NCBI RefSeq assembly: GCF_900157365.1
Contig: NZ_FUEZ01000004.1
Coordinates: forward strand, 3,874,966 to 3,938,965
Source of the DNA: Mycobacterium numidiamassiliense
Lineage (GTDB): Bacteria > Actinomycetota > Actinomycetes > Mycobacteriales > Mycobacteriaceae
DNA length: 64,000 bases
Reading direction: 5' to 3'
Of the stretch, positions 8,019 through 16,929 are shown piece by piece. The notes under the pieces were generated by a model, which was not told the DNA's origin, searched no databases, and worked only from the letters and a program-made list of their open reading frames with translations. Numbering within the stretch: position 1 is the stretch's first letter; each line of letters opens with the position of its first letter. Made by a program: the position numbers and the translations under genes.

Positions 8019-8851
8019 CCATCACTTTGACGGGAGCAACAGGATTCGTCGGAAGACAGATTCTGTGCAGCCTTCTCGAACGGGGCTGCTCCGTGCGGGT
8101 GCTCGTTCGCGATCCGTCCCGTCTGCAGAGTATCCCGGCGCATGCAGCATTAGAGATCGTGCACACGCCCGACTTGTTTGCAGAGGCACCCGACCGATTG
8201 GCGGAGTTGCTCGAAGGGTCGGAAACGTTGATACACGCAGCTTGGTATGTGGTGCTGGGTGAACACTACAAATCGCCCCTGAACCTTGCGTGCCTCACCG
8301 GCACCCTTAATCTTGCTAACGGGTTTGCGGCGGTCGGGGGCAAACGATTCGTTGGTATCGGAACCTATGCGGAGTACGATCCCTCCGCAGGCCTGTTGAC
8401 GACCGATACTCCGTTGGCGCCAAATACTTTGTACGCCGCCTGTAAGGTATCGGCCTTTCAGGTGCTGCGTTTTTTTCTTGGCGCGGAGAACATCGACTTT
8501 GCCTGGTGCCGGATCTTCAGCCTATATGGGGAGGGCGCAGATGAGCGGATGCTGGTGGCGTACATCCATAGCAAACTGCGAGCTGGGCAAGAGGTGCTCC
8601 TCACTCGCGGCGAGCAGGTACGTGATTTTCTTGATGTGAAAGACGCCGGTCGGATGGTCGCGGATGTAGCGCTGGGACAGCAGCAGGGCGCGGTGAACAT
8701 CTGTTCGGGTGAACCGACGAGTGTTAGACAACTCGCCGAACGCATTGCCGACGAGTACGGTCGCCGTGACCTGTTGCGTTTTGGGGCCAGGCCCGAGAAC
8801 CCTTTCGACCCACCGCGGGTAGTCGGCGTGCGGGAGAGATTCGCAAAATGA
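8015..8851 (+). CDS. NAD-dependent epimerase/dehydratase, probable CDP-4-ketosugar reductase
   Basis: 278 residues, extended SDR family. TLTGATGFVGRQI is the NAD(P) loop, YAACKVSAF carries the catalytic Tyr and Lys, and VRDFLDVKDAGRMV plus GAVNICSGEPTSVRQLA are the substrate-side motifs. The end ENPFDPPRVVGV is like enzymes that reduce C4 of CDP-ketosugars (abequose/tyvelose-type synthases) in O-antigen clusters. I infer the last reduction giving the finished CDP-6-deoxy-C-methylhexose. Starts by ATGA overlap with the remnant frame upstream. Confidence 0.8.
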   Translation: MTITLTGATGFVGRQILCSLLERGCSVRVLVRDPSRLQSIPAHAALEIVHTPDLFAEAPDRLAELLEGSETLIHAAWYVVLGEHYKSPLNLACLTGTLNLANGFAAVGGKRFVGIGTYAEYDPSAGLLTTDTPLAPNTLYAACKVSAFQVLRFFLGAENIDFAWCRIFSLYGEGADERMLVAYIHSKLRAGQEVLLTRGEQVRDFLDVKDAGRMVADVALGQQQGAVNICSGEPTSVRQLAERIADEYGRRDLLRFGARPENPFDPPRVVGVRERFAK

Positions 8852-8884
8852 CGAAGAACCAATACAACCTGATCGGAGTCGCGC

Positions 8885-9688
8885 GTGGCTGATTTTCCAG
8901 AGGCAGTCGTAAACCGCCTCAATGAGTTTAAAGAAGAAGTGGTAAACCGGGTCGATGCCATGTCACGCAATGACCGTCTGCAGGCGGAGGCTGCCGAATT
9001 CATGCGGACCTCAATGCGATGCCAGTATCCATACAACTTTTCCTGGATGTCGCGGCCGATCATCCAGTACCCCCAGGACATGGTCGCGATGCAGGAGTTA
9101 ATCTGGCGCGTCCGTCCCGACCTCGTCATCGAGACCGGCATCGCCCATGGCGGATCGCTCATCTTCAGCGCATCCATGCTGGCGCTGCTGGATATGGCTG
9201 ACGCCATCGAATCAGGCACCACGCTCGATCCAGGTAAGTCCAATCGCAAGGCGTTGGGCATTGACATCGATATCCGCGTGCACAACCGTGCGGCCATCGA
9301 AGCACACCCGATGGCCTCGCGCATCCAGATGATCGAGGGCTCCAGCATCGCGCCCGAGGTGGTGGAGCAGGTGCGCGACATTGCTGCCGGCTACCAGCGC
9401 GTGCTGGTATGTCTGGACAGCCACCACACTCACGCCCACGTGTTGGCTGAGTTGGAGGCCTACGCCCCGCTGACCTCGGTGGGCAGCTACTGCGTGGTCT
9501 TCGACACCGTCGTCGAGGATTTGCCCGCCGACATGTTTCCCGACCGCCCCTGGGGTCCCGACGACAATCCGAAGACCGCCGTGCGGGAATACCTCAAGAC
9601 CCACCAGGAATTTGAGATCGACAAGAGTATCCAGCACAAACTGGTGATTACCTCGGTGACGGATGGGTTTTTGCGTAGGGCGGTCTGA
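8885..9688 (+). CDS. CmcI-type cephalosporin hydroxylase family protein (methyltransferase fold)
   Basis: 267 residues from a GTG. The core PDLVIETGIAHGGSLIFSAS (SAM-binding region), GIDIDIR, and VLVCLDSHHTHAHVLAELE are hallmarks of the CmcI family, which despite its name has a SAM-methyltransferase fold with a metal site (D-S-H-H). Members are frequent in LPS and glycolipid gene clusters and are thought to O-methylate sugars. Spacing of 33 bp from the reductase suggests it ends the CDP-sugar operon. Its acceptor is unknown. Confidence 0.8.
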   Translation: MADFPEAVVNRLNEFKEEVVNRVDAMSRNDRLQAEAAEFMRTSMRCQYPYNFSWMSRPIIQYPQDMVAMQELIWRVRPDLVIETGIAHGGSLIFSASMLALLDMADAIESGTTLDPGKSNRKALGIDIDIRVHNRAAIEAHPMASRIQMIEGSSIAPEVVEQVRDIAAGYQRVLVCLDSHHTHAHVLAELEAYAPLTSVGSYCVVFDTVVEDLPADMFPDRPWGPDDNPKTAVREYLKTHQEFEIDKSIQHKLVITSVTDGFLRRAV

Positions 9689-9787
9689 GACTGCTGGCGA
9701 TGCTGGGTGAATTCGTGGGTACGCAGCTACGGTCCCCGCAGCAGTCGATGAGTTCGTCGTCCTCCGCGCACGATAGTCCGCGGTATA

Positions 9788-11992
9788 TCAACCGCTGATC
9801 AAGGCGCGATCGGCCAGCGCACCGACTACCGGTGCCAGAATCCGGACATACTCTGACGTCAGATGATTCCGGTCGAAATAGACCAGACTGTTTCCCACGA
9901 TGACCGGACAACGCTCGGCAGCGCAGAAAAGCTCGGTGATGTTCGCGTATTGTCCACCGCTGGCCTTCGTAGCAACGGTCTCAGCGACGATGCCGGGCTC
10001 TTTCACCGCCATCGACCTAGGCGGCGAGCAGAATGTCGCGTCATCGAGGTGTCTGGAAAGGCAGTCCGACGGTACTGATTGCGGATCCGGTATCGGTCCG
10101 AGGACCAATACCTTCGCACCAGTGCCTCGCAGCAACTGCACTAAGCGAGCCATGCTGTCGATCCATGCTGGGTCGTACGGCGTGAAACCTGCCGGGAATC
10201 GGTAGCGGTCATCTGAACCTAGGACGCCACCGTATCGCCGCCACACGCTAAGGACGATCAGCTTCGGGTGCTCGGTCCGCAACCGGGCGACGATTTGATC
10301 ACGCCAATCATTGCACTCGAAGTACTCCCGATGGGAGGTGAAGTTGATAGTGGGCACGTCCAACAACGGGCAGCCAGCCCTGGCGAGCATCTCCAGCCGC
10401 CAGTGCCGCTCAGTGGCGATCTGTTGGAACCCCGGATTCCACATCGCCGCGTTCGAGTCGCCTATCAGAGCCACAGTCGACGTCGAGGCGGTATCGCCAG
10501 CCGCGCATTCGGGATGTCCAACTTCGATAAATGTGCGCATGCAGCCGTTGAGGAACAGGGCCTTCTGTTCGCCTTCCGCGCGAGTCAGCGATGGGTCGAG
10601 GTTCGACGGTACGGCTTTAAGCCCCGCCGATGCCGCGACCGCGGTCTGCACCTGAGCGAACCCCAGCTGCACCGCTGCCTCGTAGGTGTCCATGGCGGCG
10701 CCCGAGGCGACAGGCTCCACAGTGATCTTCAGCGCCGCAGCTGCCGGGCCGCGTCCGACCGGACTTGGCACAACGATCAGCAGCGCGACACCCACACCGA
10801 CGGCGACCGCGGTGGCCACAGCGCCCAGCGCGAGACTTCCGATGGCCGACCGGCGTATCGGTGCGGCGAATCGCAGCGGGTTCTCGATGAACCGCAAGGT
10901 GAGCACTGCCAGCCCGCCTGACACCAGGACCGTTGCCAGCCGGCCGATCAGCCCCAGCGGGTGGCCCACCAATAGCGCTGCGAACAGCAGCACCGGCCAG
11001 TGCCACAGATACCAGGAGTACGAGATGCGGCCGATCGCGCGCATCGGCGACACTGCCAGCACGCGGCCGCATCCCTGGGCAGGGGCGGCGCTCCCCGCGC
11101 CAATCAAAAGCACCGCGCCCAGCACCGGCAACAGCGCGGCAGTACCTGGGTATGGCGTGGTAGCGCTCAATTGGGTGCAAGCCAGCAAGATCAGACCCAG
11201 CCCTACCCATCCGATGATCGCGGCGACTCGCGGCGGCAACCGGCGCCATAGGCCGGCGGTCAGGGCCACCAGTCCACCGGCTGCCAACTGCCAGGCCCGG
11301 GTGGGAAGCGAAAAGAACGCCACAGCAGGCACCAAGTAGGTGTCCAGCAGTGACAGCGCAAACGATAAGACGGCTACTAGTGCAAGCACCATCAGATATG
11401 GGCGCGGCGACGAGGTAGTGGCACGGACCTTGGTGAAGCGACGCACGCCCCGGATGAACCAGGCCGTGCCGATGATCAACGCCGGCCATATCAGGTAGAA
11501 CTGCTCCTCGACGCCCAACGACCAATAGTGCTGGTACGGCGACGGCGGTATCTGGCCGCCAAAATAGTCGACGCCCTGCATAGCGAAACGGTAGTTACTG
11601 ACATACAGTGCGCTGGCGATACCGTCACCGATGATGGTCCGAACCTGCAGCGGGGGCGACAACACCACCGCACAGATCGCGGTGACGATGCCTACCGTGG
11701 CCGATGCCGGCAGCAGTCGGCGGGCCCGCGCGCCATAGAAGCGGCGCAGGCCGACGGCGCCGGTAGTGCTCACCTCACGCCACAGCAGCCCGGTGATCAG
11801 GAAACCCGAGATGACGAAGAACACGTCCACGCCGACGAACCCACCGCCGACGCCGGGCACACCAGCGTGAAAGAGCACTACGGCGACTACCGCGACGGCG
11901 CGCAGGCCCTCGATGTCTGGGCGATATCCCGCTTTTGCCGAGCGTTGGTCCAGTACTTCTTCGTTAGGGCTAATGCTGTCGGCTTGGCGCAT
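9788..11992 (-). CDS. Membrane acyltransferase 3 fused to an SGNH domain
   Basis: 734 residues from ATG 11992 (MRQADSIS). An upstream frame to 12199 exists, but its 69 residues look non-coding. Residues about 30-400 form the ten-helix acyltransferase-3 domain: YRPDIEGLRAVAVVAVVLFHAG, FVGVDVFFVISGFLITG, RFYGARARRLLPA and WSLGVEEQFYLIWP. The C-terminal extracytoplasmic part has VALIGDSNAAMW (SGNH block I) and VYFDRNHLTSEYV (block V, Asp/His). Such OafA-like proteins O-acylate surface glycans, taking acyl groups across the membrane. It stands alone on the minus strand, convergent with the CDP-sugar operon, and fits decoration of the island's glycolipid. Confidence 0.88.
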   Translation of the reverse strand: MRQADSISPNEEVLDQRSAKAGYRPDIEGLRAVAVVAVVLFHAGVPGVGGGFVGVDVFFVISGFLITGLLWREVSTTGAVGLRRFYGARARRLLPASATVGIVTAICAVVLSPPLQVRTIIGDGIASALYVSNYRFAMQGVDYFGGQIPPSPYQHYWSLGVEEQFYLIWPALIIGTAWFIRGVRRFTKVRATTSSPRPYLMVLALVAVLSFALSLLDTYLVPAVAFFSLPTRAWQLAAGGLVALTAGLWRRLPPRVAAIIGWVGLGLILLACTQLSATTPYPGTAALLPVLGAVLLIGAGSAAPAQGCGRVLAVSPMRAIGRISYSWYLWHWPVLLFAALLVGHPLGLIGRLATVLVSGGLAVLTLRFIENPLRFAAPIRRSAIGSLALGAVATAVAVGVGVALLIVVPSPVGRGPAAAALKITVEPVASGAAMDTYEAAVQLGFAQVQTAVAASAGLKAVPSNLDPSLTRAEGEQKALFLNGCMRTFIEVGHPECAAGDTASTSTVALIGDSNAAMWNPGFQQIATERHWRLEMLARAGCPLLDVPTINFTSHREYFECNDWRDQIVARLRTEHPKLIVLSVWRRYGGVLGSDDRYRFPAGFTPYDPAWIDSMARLVQLLRGTGAKVLVLGPIPDPQSVPSDCLSRHLDDATFCSPPRSMAVKEPGIVAETVATKASGGQYANITELFCAAERCPVIVGNSLVYFDRNHLTSEYVRILAPVVGALADRALISG

Positions 11993-12506
11993 GGTCACCA
12001 ACCCCGGTAATAACGAGGCCTTCTGAACCGCCGCTGCCATAAATGCTCGGGCACCCGTCGACCAACCAACCATCCGACGCTGCCGGACCTTGGCGTTGCG
12101 TACACCACGAGTCGGGCTGCCGGGATGCTGACGAGCATCGTCGCCCCCTGATAGACGGCTGAGATAATTTTGGTAGCTGCAAGATAGCGCACACGCCACG
12201 GCTCTGTCCTGGGTTGCGGATGGAGTCTCCTATTGCCGACTTCCAACATCAGATACCAACTCGGCTTCCGAAAACGGACAGCTTAGGCCGGACTTCCACA
12301 GAAATCGAGGCGCCGACTCTTCCAGGTCGGCGGCCAAGCTACGGCCGCAGATCGTGAGGTTTGCAACCAGGCGCGGCTACGAGATAATTACGCCGTTTTC
12401 AAATGCGGCCCAAGTCAGGTCCCAAATTGGCGCTCGAGCGCACTTGCGACCCGCTCTGACTCCTCCGCTAGCTATGCTCAAGCACTTATTTGATATTGCG
12501 CAGCAT
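11993..12506. other. Intergenic, no supportable gene
   Basis: About 510 bases upstream of the SGNH acyltransferase. The first 200 are open in the acyltransferase frame but carry no domain. 12250-12500 is comparatively AT-rich with no recognisable gene. The promoter of the acyltransferase must lie here, but I cannot point to it with confidence. Confidence 0.4.
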
Positions 12507-12851
12507 TCAGTTGCCCCTCAGCATTGGGCGCAGACCGGCCTTGTACCGCTGATACAACGTGGTGAATGCTTTCCCGTAGGCCCCGCGCAAGTTGAGTAAC
12601 ACGAGACGAAACAATAGTGACACTCTGTCAATCAGAGGAAAAGACTTGGCGAATTTGAGCGCATAGGCCGAGAAAGTGAAGAACGGCAGTACAGCTTCGA
12701 TGCGGCCATTTACGAGAACTCGCCATGCGTCCGGGCGCATACTGGCTCCCAACACACCGAGTTCCAACCAGCCGTCATCGGTTCGATTTATGTTTCCACG
12801 CGAGGCAAGGAACAGCACGATCGCCCAATCTGCCGCCCAGAATGACTGGCC
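12507..12851 (-). pseudogene. C-terminal fragment of a family-2 glycosyltransferase
   Basis: The reverse strand reads GQSFWAADWAIVLFLASRG (the A/xDW-x-L-xLR-like acceptor region of GT2 enzymes), then WLELGVLGASMRPDAWRVLV and a basic, hydrophobic tail ending GLRPMLRGN. The N-terminal GT-A nucleotide-binding half is absent: at about 12851 the sequence changes to an rfbG fragment in another frame. It is therefore a truncated, presumably silent gene left by recombination. Confidence 0.6.
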
Positions 12852-12966
12852 GATGAAGAGCCATACAAGTCGCATCCCAACCGCTCAAGCAGCGCCACCA
12901 TCGAACGGCCCTCGAACCCGGTGTGACCGGTCAGGAACACACGTTTGCCGGCGACCGGAGCGCCGA
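12852..12966 (-). pseudogene. rfbG: N-terminal fragment of a second CDP-glucose 4,6-dehydratase
   Basis: On the reverse strand VAGKRVFLTGHTGFEG, then a short helix ending LLERLGCDLYGSS, matches the NAD-binding start of RfbG (family GKRVxxTGHTGFKGSWLxxxLxxLGAxVxG). Only about 35 codons remain before the out-of-frame junction with the glycosyltransferase fragment. It differs clearly from the intact rfbG at 5064, so it is not a recent copy of it. Confidence 0.68.
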
Positions 12967-13253
12967 GGGGACGGGAGTTCAAGTCAAGACCTCCCACGGT
13001 GCTAGACCTCGCTCCGGTACGCGGCCCGCAGAACAAACGGGCAGCCGTGCCGTGCGTACGCAATTTCCATTGCTCCGCGCCTAGCTATCCGCCGCCCACC
13101 TGCCCTGTCTCGTCACCACGGCCAAACCACGCCAGGTAAGGGCACCGCGTCGCGCGCGGCTTCGCTCGCTGGTTACGCTGAACGCGCCATACGTTCTGCT
13201 TGTTTTTCCGTCCGTTGCTTTCTGACGTCGCGGGAGATCCCAGGAGGGTTGGA

Positions 13254-14219
13254 TTGAGAGCGCTCATCTGCGGCATTTCCGGCCAGGATGGCGCTTATCT
13301 GGCGCGCCTGCTACTCAGCAAAGGTTACGAGGTTTTCGGCACATCGCGCGATGCGCAGATCGGTGGCTTCGGGAACCTGGTACGGCTGGGAGTCCGTGAC
13401 CGTGTGCACCTGGAATCCATGGCGGCCAATGATTTTCGCAGTGTGCTCAACGTCCTGCGCAGAACAGATCCCCAGGAGATCTACAACCTGGCCGGACAAA
13501 GCTCGGTCGGATTGTCGTTCGAACAACCGGTCGAGACCCTCGAGAGCGTCGCGATCGGCACTATCAATCTGCTTGAAGCGATCCGCTTCCTCGACAAGCC
13601 CATTCGCTTTTACAGTGCCGGCTCGAGTGAATGCTTCGGCGACACAGCAGGCGGCGCCGCGAATGAAGAAACGCCGTTTCGTCCCCGCAGCCCCTACGCC
13701 GTGGCGAAGAGTACGGCGCACTGGCTCGTCGCGAACTACAGAGCCGCATATGGGCTCCACGCGAGTACTGGCATCTTGTTCAACCACGAGTCACCGTTGC
13801 GTCCTGAGCGCTTCGTGACTAAGAAGATAGTCGCGGCTGCGGTCCGGATCGCCGGTGGCGAGCAGTCACGTCTCACGTTGGGCAACATTCAGATCAAACG
13901 AGATTGGGGATGGGCACCGGAGTATGTCGACGCGATGTGGCGAATGTTGCAGCAACCCACGGGCTCTGACTTCGTGATCGCTACGGGTGAGAGTCATACT
14001 CTCGAGGAATTCGCGGCGACTGCGTTCAGCCAGGTGGGTCTCGACTGGCGCGAATACACGGATCTTTCCGATGCGCTAAGGCGCCCTTCGGATCTCGCCG
14101 AAGGGCGCGGTGATGCTTCCAGAGCTGGGGAACTTCTCGGCTGGTCGGCGACCTACCGAATGAGTGACGTCGTGAAGGCGATGGTCGAGGCCGAGTGGGA
14201 CCGGACTGTGCGCTCGTGA
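13254..14219 (+). CDS. GDP-mannose 4,6-dehydratase-type SDR enzyme
   Basis: 321 residues from a TTG at 13254, preceded by a strong site CCAGGAGGGTT; the longer open frame from 13200 has no homology upstream of LRALICGISGQDGAYLA. GMD features: GISGQDGAYLARLLL, FGTSRDAQ, EIYNLAGQSSVGLSFEQPVE, FYSAGSSECFGD, PFRPRSPYAVAKSTA (catalytic Tyr and Lys), FNHESPLRPERFVTKKI and IKRDWGWAPEYVDAMW. It should provide a GDP-4-keto-6-deoxymannose-type precursor and may stand in for the damaged gmd at the left edge. Coupled to the next gene by GTGA. Confidence 0.88.
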   Translation: MRALICGISGQDGAYLARLLLSKGYEVFGTSRDAQIGGFGNLVRLGVRDRVHLESMAANDFRSVLNVLRRTDPQEIYNLAGQSSVGLSFEQPVETLESVAIGTINLLEAIRFLDKPIRFYSAGSSECFGDTAGGAANEETPFRPRSPYAVAKSTAHWLVANYRAAYGLHASTGILFNHESPLRPERFVTKKIVAAAVRIAGGEQSRLTLGNIQIKRDWGWAPEYVDAMWRMLQQPTGSDFVIATGESHTLEEFAATAFSQVGLDWREYTDLSDALRRPSDLAEGRGDASRAGELLGWSATYRMSDVVKAMVEAEWDRTVRS

Positions 14220-15310
14220 AAGTAGCCTTCGATCACCAGATCTTCTCTTTCCAGCGGTACGGCGGTGTTTCGCGCTATTTCTTTGAGCTCGCGAACCGCC
14301 TGCCCGCATATGGAGCGTCGGAGGTGTCGGTCGTTGCACCCTTGTACGTCAACAAGTACCTGACACAAGACTCCGCGCGCTTTGCTACGCGAGGCAAGCA
14401 CGTGCCCTACACATTCGGCGGGCTCCCAGTGGTCTCAGCTGTTAACCGACTTCTCGCGCCGCTGGCGTGGCGCGGCGCGAATCCGGACATTGTGCACGAG
14501 ACCTACTACGCCGCAAAGCCTGTGGGTCGGGGCCGGCGTCGCGTCGTGACGGTTTACGACATGATCCATGAACTGTTTTCGGCGGAGTTCCCCGACGCCG
14601 CACAAGTGACCGCCGCCAAACGCGCCGCAGTCGACCGCGCCGATCACGTGATTTGCATTTCCGAAAACACGCAGCGTGACCTAGTACGTATTTACGGTAT
14701 CGCCGCGAAACGCACGAGCGTTGTTCATCTCGGTCATTCGATCACCACAGAGACGAACAGGCCCACCGAGGAGTGCGGCAAGCTCAGGCCTTCGCTTCTC
14801 TATGTGGGAAACCGCAGGGGCTACAAGAACTTCAGCACGCTACTGAAGGCGTACGCCAGCTCCCCCACATTGCGGGAGTTCGAGCTAACCGCCTTCGGCG
14901 GACACCCGCTGCTGCCCGACGAGCAGAAAGAGATCTGTGCGTTGGGCATTGCCGACCGGGTGCGGTATGAGTCCGGTTCGGATCAAGAGCTTGCCGAACG
15001 GTACCGAGCGGCTGCCGCATTTGTATGCCCGTCGATGTATGAGGGCTTCGGACTTCCCCCGCTCGAAGCCATGAACTATGGCTGCCCCGTCGTGTGCAGC
15101 AATGGGGGCTCGATTCCCGAAGTGGTCGGGGACGCCGGCGTCTACTTCGACCCGAAGAGCCCCGAGGATTTGCGCACGACCCTGGAGCGTGTCGTTACGA
15201 CGCCGGAGTTACGGTCGGATCTGCGTGAACGCGGGTACGCAAGGATCGGCACATTTTCCTGGGACAAGTGCGCTGAGGAAACCGCACGAATCTACCGGGA
15301 AATCCTGTGA
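14216..15310 (+). CDS. Family-4 glycosyltransferase (mannosyltransferase-like)
   Basis: 364 residues from the GTG overlapping the previous stop (GTGA); an earlier in-frame start at 14195 is inside the dehydratase. GT-B fold: VAFDHQIFSFQRYGGVSRYF at the N-terminus (acceptor side, GGVSRY), then SLLYVGNRRGYKNFSTLLKA opening the C-terminal domain, and VCPSMYEGFGLPPLEAMNYG, the E-x7-E donor motif of GT4. Context beside a GMD-type enzyme suggests a GDP-mannose or GDP-deoxymannose donor. The decayed twin of this two-gene cassette is at 1733-2182. Confidence 0.88.
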   Translation: MKVAFDHQIFSFQRYGGVSRYFFELANRLPAYGASEVSVVAPLYVNKYLTQDSARFATRGKHVPYTFGGLPVVSAVNRLLAPLAWRGANPDIVHETYYAAKPVGRGRRRVVTVYDMIHELFSAEFPDAAQVTAAKRAAVDRADHVICISENTQRDLVRIYGIAAKRTSVVHLGHSITTETNRPTEECGKLRPSLLYVGNRRGYKNFSTLLKAYASSPTLREFELTAFGGHPLLPDEQKEICALGIADRVRYESGSDQELAERYRAAAAFVCPSMYEGFGLPPLEAMNYGCPVVCSNGGSIPEVVGDAGVYFDPKSPEDLRTTLERVVTTPELRSDLRERGYARIGTFSWDKCAEETARIYREIL

Positions 15311-15570
15311 CCGCAGGTGTGTAGACCTCGCGATGTTTATAGCGGGCGGTATCGAGAAGTCTGGTTATCTATTGCAGGGCAGGCGCTTTCGCTAATTCAC
15401 AGCCCGTGTCCCCGCGCGTCACCAAAATCCAAGCTAGCGTCTGCACCTTTCAGGATGAACTACCGCACCACGCCGCACGGCGGGGCAGCACCTGCCGCCG
15501 GCGAACAACTAGCCGGAGCCAATGGGCGGTGGCCAGTTCGAAATTGACGACGAACACCCAGCCACCAGTC
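15311..15570. other. Intergenic, no gene seen
   Basis: The spacer before the first UGT gene. Short overlapping frames (15317-15618) show no domains. Its last 60 bases lead into the shared UGT leader described separately. Confidence 0.4.
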
Positions 15571-15622
15571 AACGAACCAGAGATAATGACCGCTGACGTC
15601 GCCTGCGCTGACAACTGAAAGG
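15571..15622 (+). promoter_or_regulatory. Shared UGT leader, copy A: GATAAT -10 candidate
   Basis: GATAAT at 15582-15587 sits 47 bases before the ATG. Around it AACGAACCAG-x-GATAATG, GACGTCGCCT and GACAACTGAAAGGC are matched by the leaders of three other UGT genes (18067, 25603 and 29469) in the same order. ATAAT fits a mycobacterial -10 element; a -35 is not obvious. Confidence 0.6.
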
Positions 15623-15634
15623 CAACGATTCGCG

Positions 15635-16912
15635 ATGAAATTCGCCCTGGCATGCTATGGATCTCGCGGAGACATCGAGCCCTGTGCCGCTGTCGGCCGC
15701 GAGCTGCTGAACCGCGGGCACGAAGTGCGAATGGCCGTCCCGCCGGAACTGCTCGACTTTGTCCAGTCCGCAGGGCTTGAGGCGATGCCCTACGGGCCGA
15801 ATGTGCAGTCGTTCTGGGATGCGGAATTCCTCCGCAAGTCCACCTGGACTGACTTCCGCCACAACTTCTGGAAGGTCCAAGGTCCGATCAAGCTACTGCG
15901 CGCGGCGCTGGAGCCCATCAACCACCACTGGGCGCAGATGGGCACGACGCTGAGATCGCTGGCGGACGGGGCTGACCTGCTGTTAACCGGCCTGACTTTC
16001 CGGGAGGCGGCGGCGAACGTCGCTGAGTATTACGACATTCCGCTGGCGATACTGCACCACTTCCCGGTACGGGCCCACGGCCAGCTCGGCCGGATACTCC
16101 CGGCGCCTTTGACCCGCTCCGCAATGACGGCCATGGAGTGGGTGGTGTGGCGCATGACCAAGGATGCAGAGGATGCGCAGCGCCGTGCACTCGGCCTGCC
16201 CAAGGCGACAGTCCCCGCTCCGCAACGAATCGCACGGCGCGGGGCGACGGAAATCCAGGGCTACGACGAGGTTTGCTTCCCCGAGCTGGCGACCGAATGG
16301 GCGAAAGAAGAAGTCCGGCGACCCTTTGTTGGCACCCTAACGATGGAGTTAAGCACGGACGCCGACAGCCAGGTCGCGTCATGGATTGCGGCTGGAACAC
16401 CGCCGATCTGCTTCGGTTTCGGGAGCATCCCGGTCGAATCCGCCGCCGAAACGGTCTCCATGATCAGCGCCGCCTGCGCACACTTGGGCGAAAGGGCCTT
16501 GATCTGCTCCGGTGGGACCGACTTCAGCGAGATCCACCACCCTGACCACGTCAAAGTGGTGGGCACCGTGAACTACGCAGCGACCTTTCCGGCCTGCCGC
16601 GCGGCGGTCCACCATGGAGGCGCGGGCACCACAGCCGCAAGCCTGCGCGCCGGGGTTCCGACGTTGATCCTCTGGAGCACCGATGATCAATCGATCTGGG
16701 GAACTCAAGTCAAAACATTGCGGGTGGGCGCCGTCCGGCGCTTTTCGGAGACAACCCAGGAATCGCTGATGGAGGACCTGCGCCAGATCCTCGCGCCGGA
16801 GTGCGCCACGCGCGCCCGCGAAATCGGTAGCCAAATGACGACATCGGCCGAGAGCGTCGCCCGCGCCGCAGACCTGCTGCAGGATCTCGCGCGCTCAAGG
16901 GGTCGCGTCTGA
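15635..16912 (+). CDS. GPL/LOS-type UDP-glycosyltransferase 1
   Basis: 425 residues, GT-B fold, family GT1/GT28-like, as in mycobacterial Rv1524/Rv1526c and the GtfA/GtfB/RtfA enzymes that glycosylate glycopeptidolipids. MKFALACYGSRGDIEP is the N-terminal loop; ICFGFGSIPVESAAETV starts the donor domain; AVHHGGAGTTAASLRAGVP (326-333 HHGGAGTT) binds the nucleotide-sugar. Residues about 60-110, expected to face the acceptor, differ most from the paralogues. It has its own leader and converges on the FkbM methyltransferase with 17 bp between. Donor sugar cannot be told. Confidence 0.9.
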   Translation: MKFALACYGSRGDIEPCAAVGRELLNRGHEVRMAVPPELLDFVQSAGLEAMPYGPNVQSFWDAEFLRKSTWTDFRHNFWKVQGPIKLLRAALEPINHHWAQMGTTLRSLADGADLLLTGLTFREAAANVAEYYDIPLAILHHFPVRAHGQLGRILPAPLTRSAMTAMEWVVWRMTKDAEDAQRRALGLPKATVPAPQRIARRGATEIQGYDEVCFPELATEWAKEEVRRPFVGTLTMELSTDADSQVASWIAAGTPPICFGFGSIPVESAAETVSMISAACAHLGERALICSGGTDFSEIHHPDHVKVVGTVNYAATFPACRAAVHHGGAGTTAASLRAGVPTLILWSTDDQSIWGTQVKTLRVGAVRRFSETTQESLMEDLRQILAPECATRAREIGSQMTTSAESVARAADLLQDLARSRGRV

Positions 16913-16929
16913 TCGTGGCGTCCGATGCC

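Noticed and set aside
10268..10921. 217-codon plus-strand frame inside the SGNH acyltransferase
   Set aside because: Antisense to strong coding sequence with clear motifs; such mirror frames are usual at this GC content.
12788..13063. 91-codon frame as an independent small gene
   Set aside because: Its middle is the rfbG N-terminal fragment; the rest is frame-shifted glycosyltransferase remnant.
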